From: Algoriphagus alkaliphilus
GTDB taxonomy: Bacteria; Bacteroidota; Bacteroidia; Cytophagales; Cyclobacteriaceae
NCBI RefSeq assembly: GCF_900103735.1
Contig: NZ_FMXE01000007.1
Span: 1-64,000, forward strand
DNA: 64,000 bases
Direction of reading: 5' to 3'
Part shown: piece after piece, positions 62,470-64,000 of the stretch
How the letters are laid out: each line of letters opens with the position of its first letter
Position numbering within the stretch: position 1 is the stretch's first letter
Made by a program: the position numbers and the translations under genes
The notes under the pieces: model-generated
Database searches by the model: none
Told to the model about the DNA's origin: nothing
What the model saw: the letters and a program-made list of their open reading frames with translations, nothing else

Positions 62470-62694
62470 ATGAATGCATCTAAAATCACCAACTTCCTAG
62501 CTATGAGTCTTATAATGGGACTTGGGCTTATTCAAGGAGCATTTGCTCAGGACAAAGGGCTTGACATTAAAATAGATTTAAGTCCGGAGCCGGTTTGGTA
62601 CGAACAAACTTGGCTGCTAGTAGCAGCTGGAGCTGCGGTATTTATCCTAATCCTTGTTGCGATTTTGAAGAATAACGGCAAAAAGATAGGCTAA
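62470..62694 (+). CDS. Small membrane protein of unknown function
   Basis: 74 residues with a signal peptide (about 1-26, LIQGAFAQ), a short periplasmic part (IKIDLSPEPVWYEQTW) and a C-terminal membrane helix (LLVAAGAAVFILILVAILKN) with a basic end. Co-transcribed with the barrel gene 18 bp upstream. The family is not recognised. Confidence 0.72.
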   Translation: MNASKITNFLAMSLIMGLGLIQGAFAQDKGLDIKIDLSPEPVWYEQTWLLVAAGAAVFILILVAILKNNGKKIG

Positions 62695-62773
62695 TGAAGT
62701 GAGGACCGGATTTTAGTATTTGGATCTTTACTTTTTATTTAATAATTAAGGTTACTGGCTTAAGTAAAAATTG

Positions 62774-62815
62774 AAAGGGAAAATGCGGTTACACTGCTTT
62801 TCCCTTTTCTTTTTT
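62774..62815 (+). terminator. Terminator after the small membrane protein gene
   Basis: AAAGGGAAAA and TTTTCCCTTT form a perfect 10-bp stem with a 14-nt loop, followed by a T-rich run. Confidence 0.8.
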
Positions 62816-62883
62816 AGTCATTAATCAGAAATCTTTGCTACCATTAATCCGTATGCTTTCGGAGGAAAAATTAATTTTACTTT

Positions 62884-63414
62884 ATGAGAAAGTTATTCTT
62901 GGGGGTGTTTTTTGGGATGTTGATTCAAACGAATGTTTTAGCACAGGATTATCCATTTCTTAGAGTAGAAACAAAACGGAATATTCTGACCCAAAAGGTT
63001 GAGGTTTTTGAAGGTTCAAAATCATTGAGAAAACAAGATGTAATGCTAATTCTGTCCGAAGATCCTGAGGCATTGGCCCTCTACCAAAAGTCACTTCGGA
63101 GACAAAAAATCAATACTGCCCTATCGGTTTTAAACGTTGGATTATTTGCCGGCTCTACTTTCTTGGTAATTTCTCCTCAGAGCCAGTCCTCCACATTTAG
63201 TAATTTGTTTTGGCCGATTACCCTCGGGACTTTAGGTGTTGGGATTGTTTCAGGGATTTTAAGTGGAGATGTACGAAATCTTACCAGAGAAGCTGTTGAT
63301 CTCTATAACTTTGGAAATCAAAATGGCCCCCTGGTTTACTTTCAGGAAAATCGAATCGACCAGCAGATCTTTAGTTTTAAGATTCCGCTTTCCGGAAAGC
63401 CCTCATTATTTTAG
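62884..63414 (+). CDS. Exported/membrane protein of unknown function
   Basis: 176 residues with a signal peptide (about 1-20, IQTNVLAQ). The central part has two hydrophobic stretches (INTALSVLNVGLFAGSTFLV and FWPITLGTLGVGIVSGILSG) separated by a polar turn, then a C-terminal polar region (LTREAVDLYNFGNQNGPLVY). I do not recognise the family. A GGAGG lies 20 bp before the ATG, too far for a typical ribosome site. Confidence 0.68.
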   Translation: MRKLFLGVFFGMLIQTNVLAQDYPFLRVETKRNILTQKVEVFEGSKSLRKQDVMLILSEDPEALALYQKSLRRQKINTALSVLNVGLFAGSTFLVISPQSQSSTFSNLFWPITLGTLGVGIVSGILSGDVRNLTREAVDLYNFGNQNGPLVYFQENRIDQQIFSFKIPLSGKPSLF

Positions 63415-63476
63415 GAAGCACCAGGCGGTTGTTGGCCGTACTCAGACTTAGGTGTATCACTTTACCCAAAAGGATT

Positions 63477-64000
63477 TTATCGCTTCATCATCATCCATCC
63501 AGATGGATCGACTACGGGAGGTGTGGTGCTTAACACATCCACTTCTTTGGATCCTGCAATGATTCGCTGAATGCCCTCGGATGTCAGCACTTCCAGGGGC
63601 ATTTCGAAAGCTATTCCCTGAAGCGAAATGCTATATTTCGATTTGCCTTTTTTACTTACTTTCAACCGTGGCAAGTCCGTAGAATAAAGGTATAAATGGA
63701 AGAATCCCTGAAGATTTTTTCCGGAATAAGCTTGCACAAATTCGATGAAATCGTTTGTGTTTACCAGATTCTGATAGGTGAATCGCTCATCAGAGGCGAA
63801 TGCTTTGAGCATTGGGAAAAAGCTTTCGTCTCCCAAAATTCCCCGAAGTGAATGAATGACCATCGCCCCTTTGGTGTAGATCTCCGGATGATAGGCCTGC
63901 TCCTCGGTTGAATTAATTGGACCTACTACAGGTCTGGCGTGCGGGATATTTTTGGACTCGGATTTAACCTTTGTAAAATAGGCCTCGGGACCGCCATGCT
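63477..64000 (-). CDS. C-terminal part of an M1 family peptidase (partial, gene runs off the window)
   Basis: The minus-strand frame is open from the window edge to the stop at 63477, about 173 codons. It includes EIYTKGAMVIHSLRGILGDE, which is the YxKGAxxxHxLR substrate/stabilising block after the zinc site in M1 aminopeptidases, and then FYLYS-type strands (GFFHLYLYSTDLPRLKVSKK). The catalytic HExxH part lies outside the window. Secreted M1 peptidases are common in Bacteroidota. Confidence 0.85.
   Translation of the reverse strand, partial: HGGPEAYFTKVKSESKNIPHARPVVGPINSTEEQAYHPEIYTKGAMVIHSLRGILGDESFFPMLKAFASDERFTYQNLVNTNDFIEFVQAYSGKNLQGFFHLYLYSTDLPRLKVSKKGKSKYSISLQGIAFEMPLEVLTSEGIQRIIAGSKEVDVLSTTPPVVDPSGWMMMKR

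Noticed and set aside
1-64000. CRISPR array, prophage, rRNA or tRNA genes
   Set aside because: No regularly spaced repeats, phage structural genes or RNA gene signatures were found on reading both strands by eye. A covariance-model scan was not possible.

Overview
The window is chromosomal DNA from a Bacteroidota bacterium, most likely of the order Cytophagales and close to Cyclobacteriaceae/Algoriphagus. The evidence is gliding/type IX secretion proteins (a T9SS type B substrate, PorP/SprF, GldD), the Bacteroidota-style block CBS-NadK-DUF6089-UppS-BamA-OmpH-OmpH, few Shine-Dalgarno sequences, and TAnnTTTG-like promoter boxes. The genus is an inference. No rRNA, tRNA, CRISPR array, prophage or full-length IS transposase was seen.

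Layout. 1-2.5 kb: end of a giant MBG-repeat surface protein and its PorP/SprF partner. 2.6-9.8 kb: sensory block with a single-receiver response regulator, a histidine kinase remnant, a kinase with eight PAS domains, and an RsbQ-type hydrolase next to a PAS kinase. 10-17.9 kb: a thioredoxin gene with an internal stop, then the outer-membrane assembly block. 18-22.9 kb: chromate transporter, 2OG-Fe(II) oxygenase, a lipoprotein, serS. 23-30.5 kb: nusB-ytxH-DUF1573-yajC-ybbR-coaE, a Leu/Val-type dehydrogenase, an ABC exporter. 30.6-37.7 kb: dicarboxylate/glutamate symporter, aroC-batD, amt-glnB, a nucleotidyltransferase. 37.7-41.9 kb: AT-rich accessory stretch with higBA, three exported proteins of unknown function, large palindromes, a ruined PIN toxin with an intact antitoxin, and a displaced second copy of the recF 3' end. 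42-51.5 kb: recF, pdhA, a TPR protein, ribH, lysC, a second toxin-antitoxin pair, recG, a sugar/aminoglycoside-type kinase. 51.6-55.5 kb: Na+/solute symporter, gldD, a DinB-like protein, an hflC pseudogene. 55.5-61.5 kb: a trans-4-hydroxyproline catabolic cluster (epimerase, D-amino-acid oxidase, DapA-like deaminase, semialdehyde dehydrogenase) with a divergent AraC regulator. 61.9-64 kb: small envelope proteins and the end of an M1 peptidase.

The most interesting signal is a short hairpin-bearing repeat of about 90-110 bp found four times. Three copies end exactly at the ATGAAA start of a gene (response regulator, nadK, an NTF2-like gene). The fourth interrupts a PIN-toxin gene between two copies of ATGAAAT, and removing it restores the reading frame at that point. 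Its first hairpin shows a compensatory base change between copies. It looks like a small mobile element that settles at start codons and supplies a new 5' leader. I do not recognise it as a named family.

Other points of note are the replaced recF tail, a 54-bp near-perfect palindrome with a smaller relative nearby, the RsbQ-PAS module wired to a histidine kinase, and several decaying genes (thioredoxin, hflC, kinase fragment, vapC).
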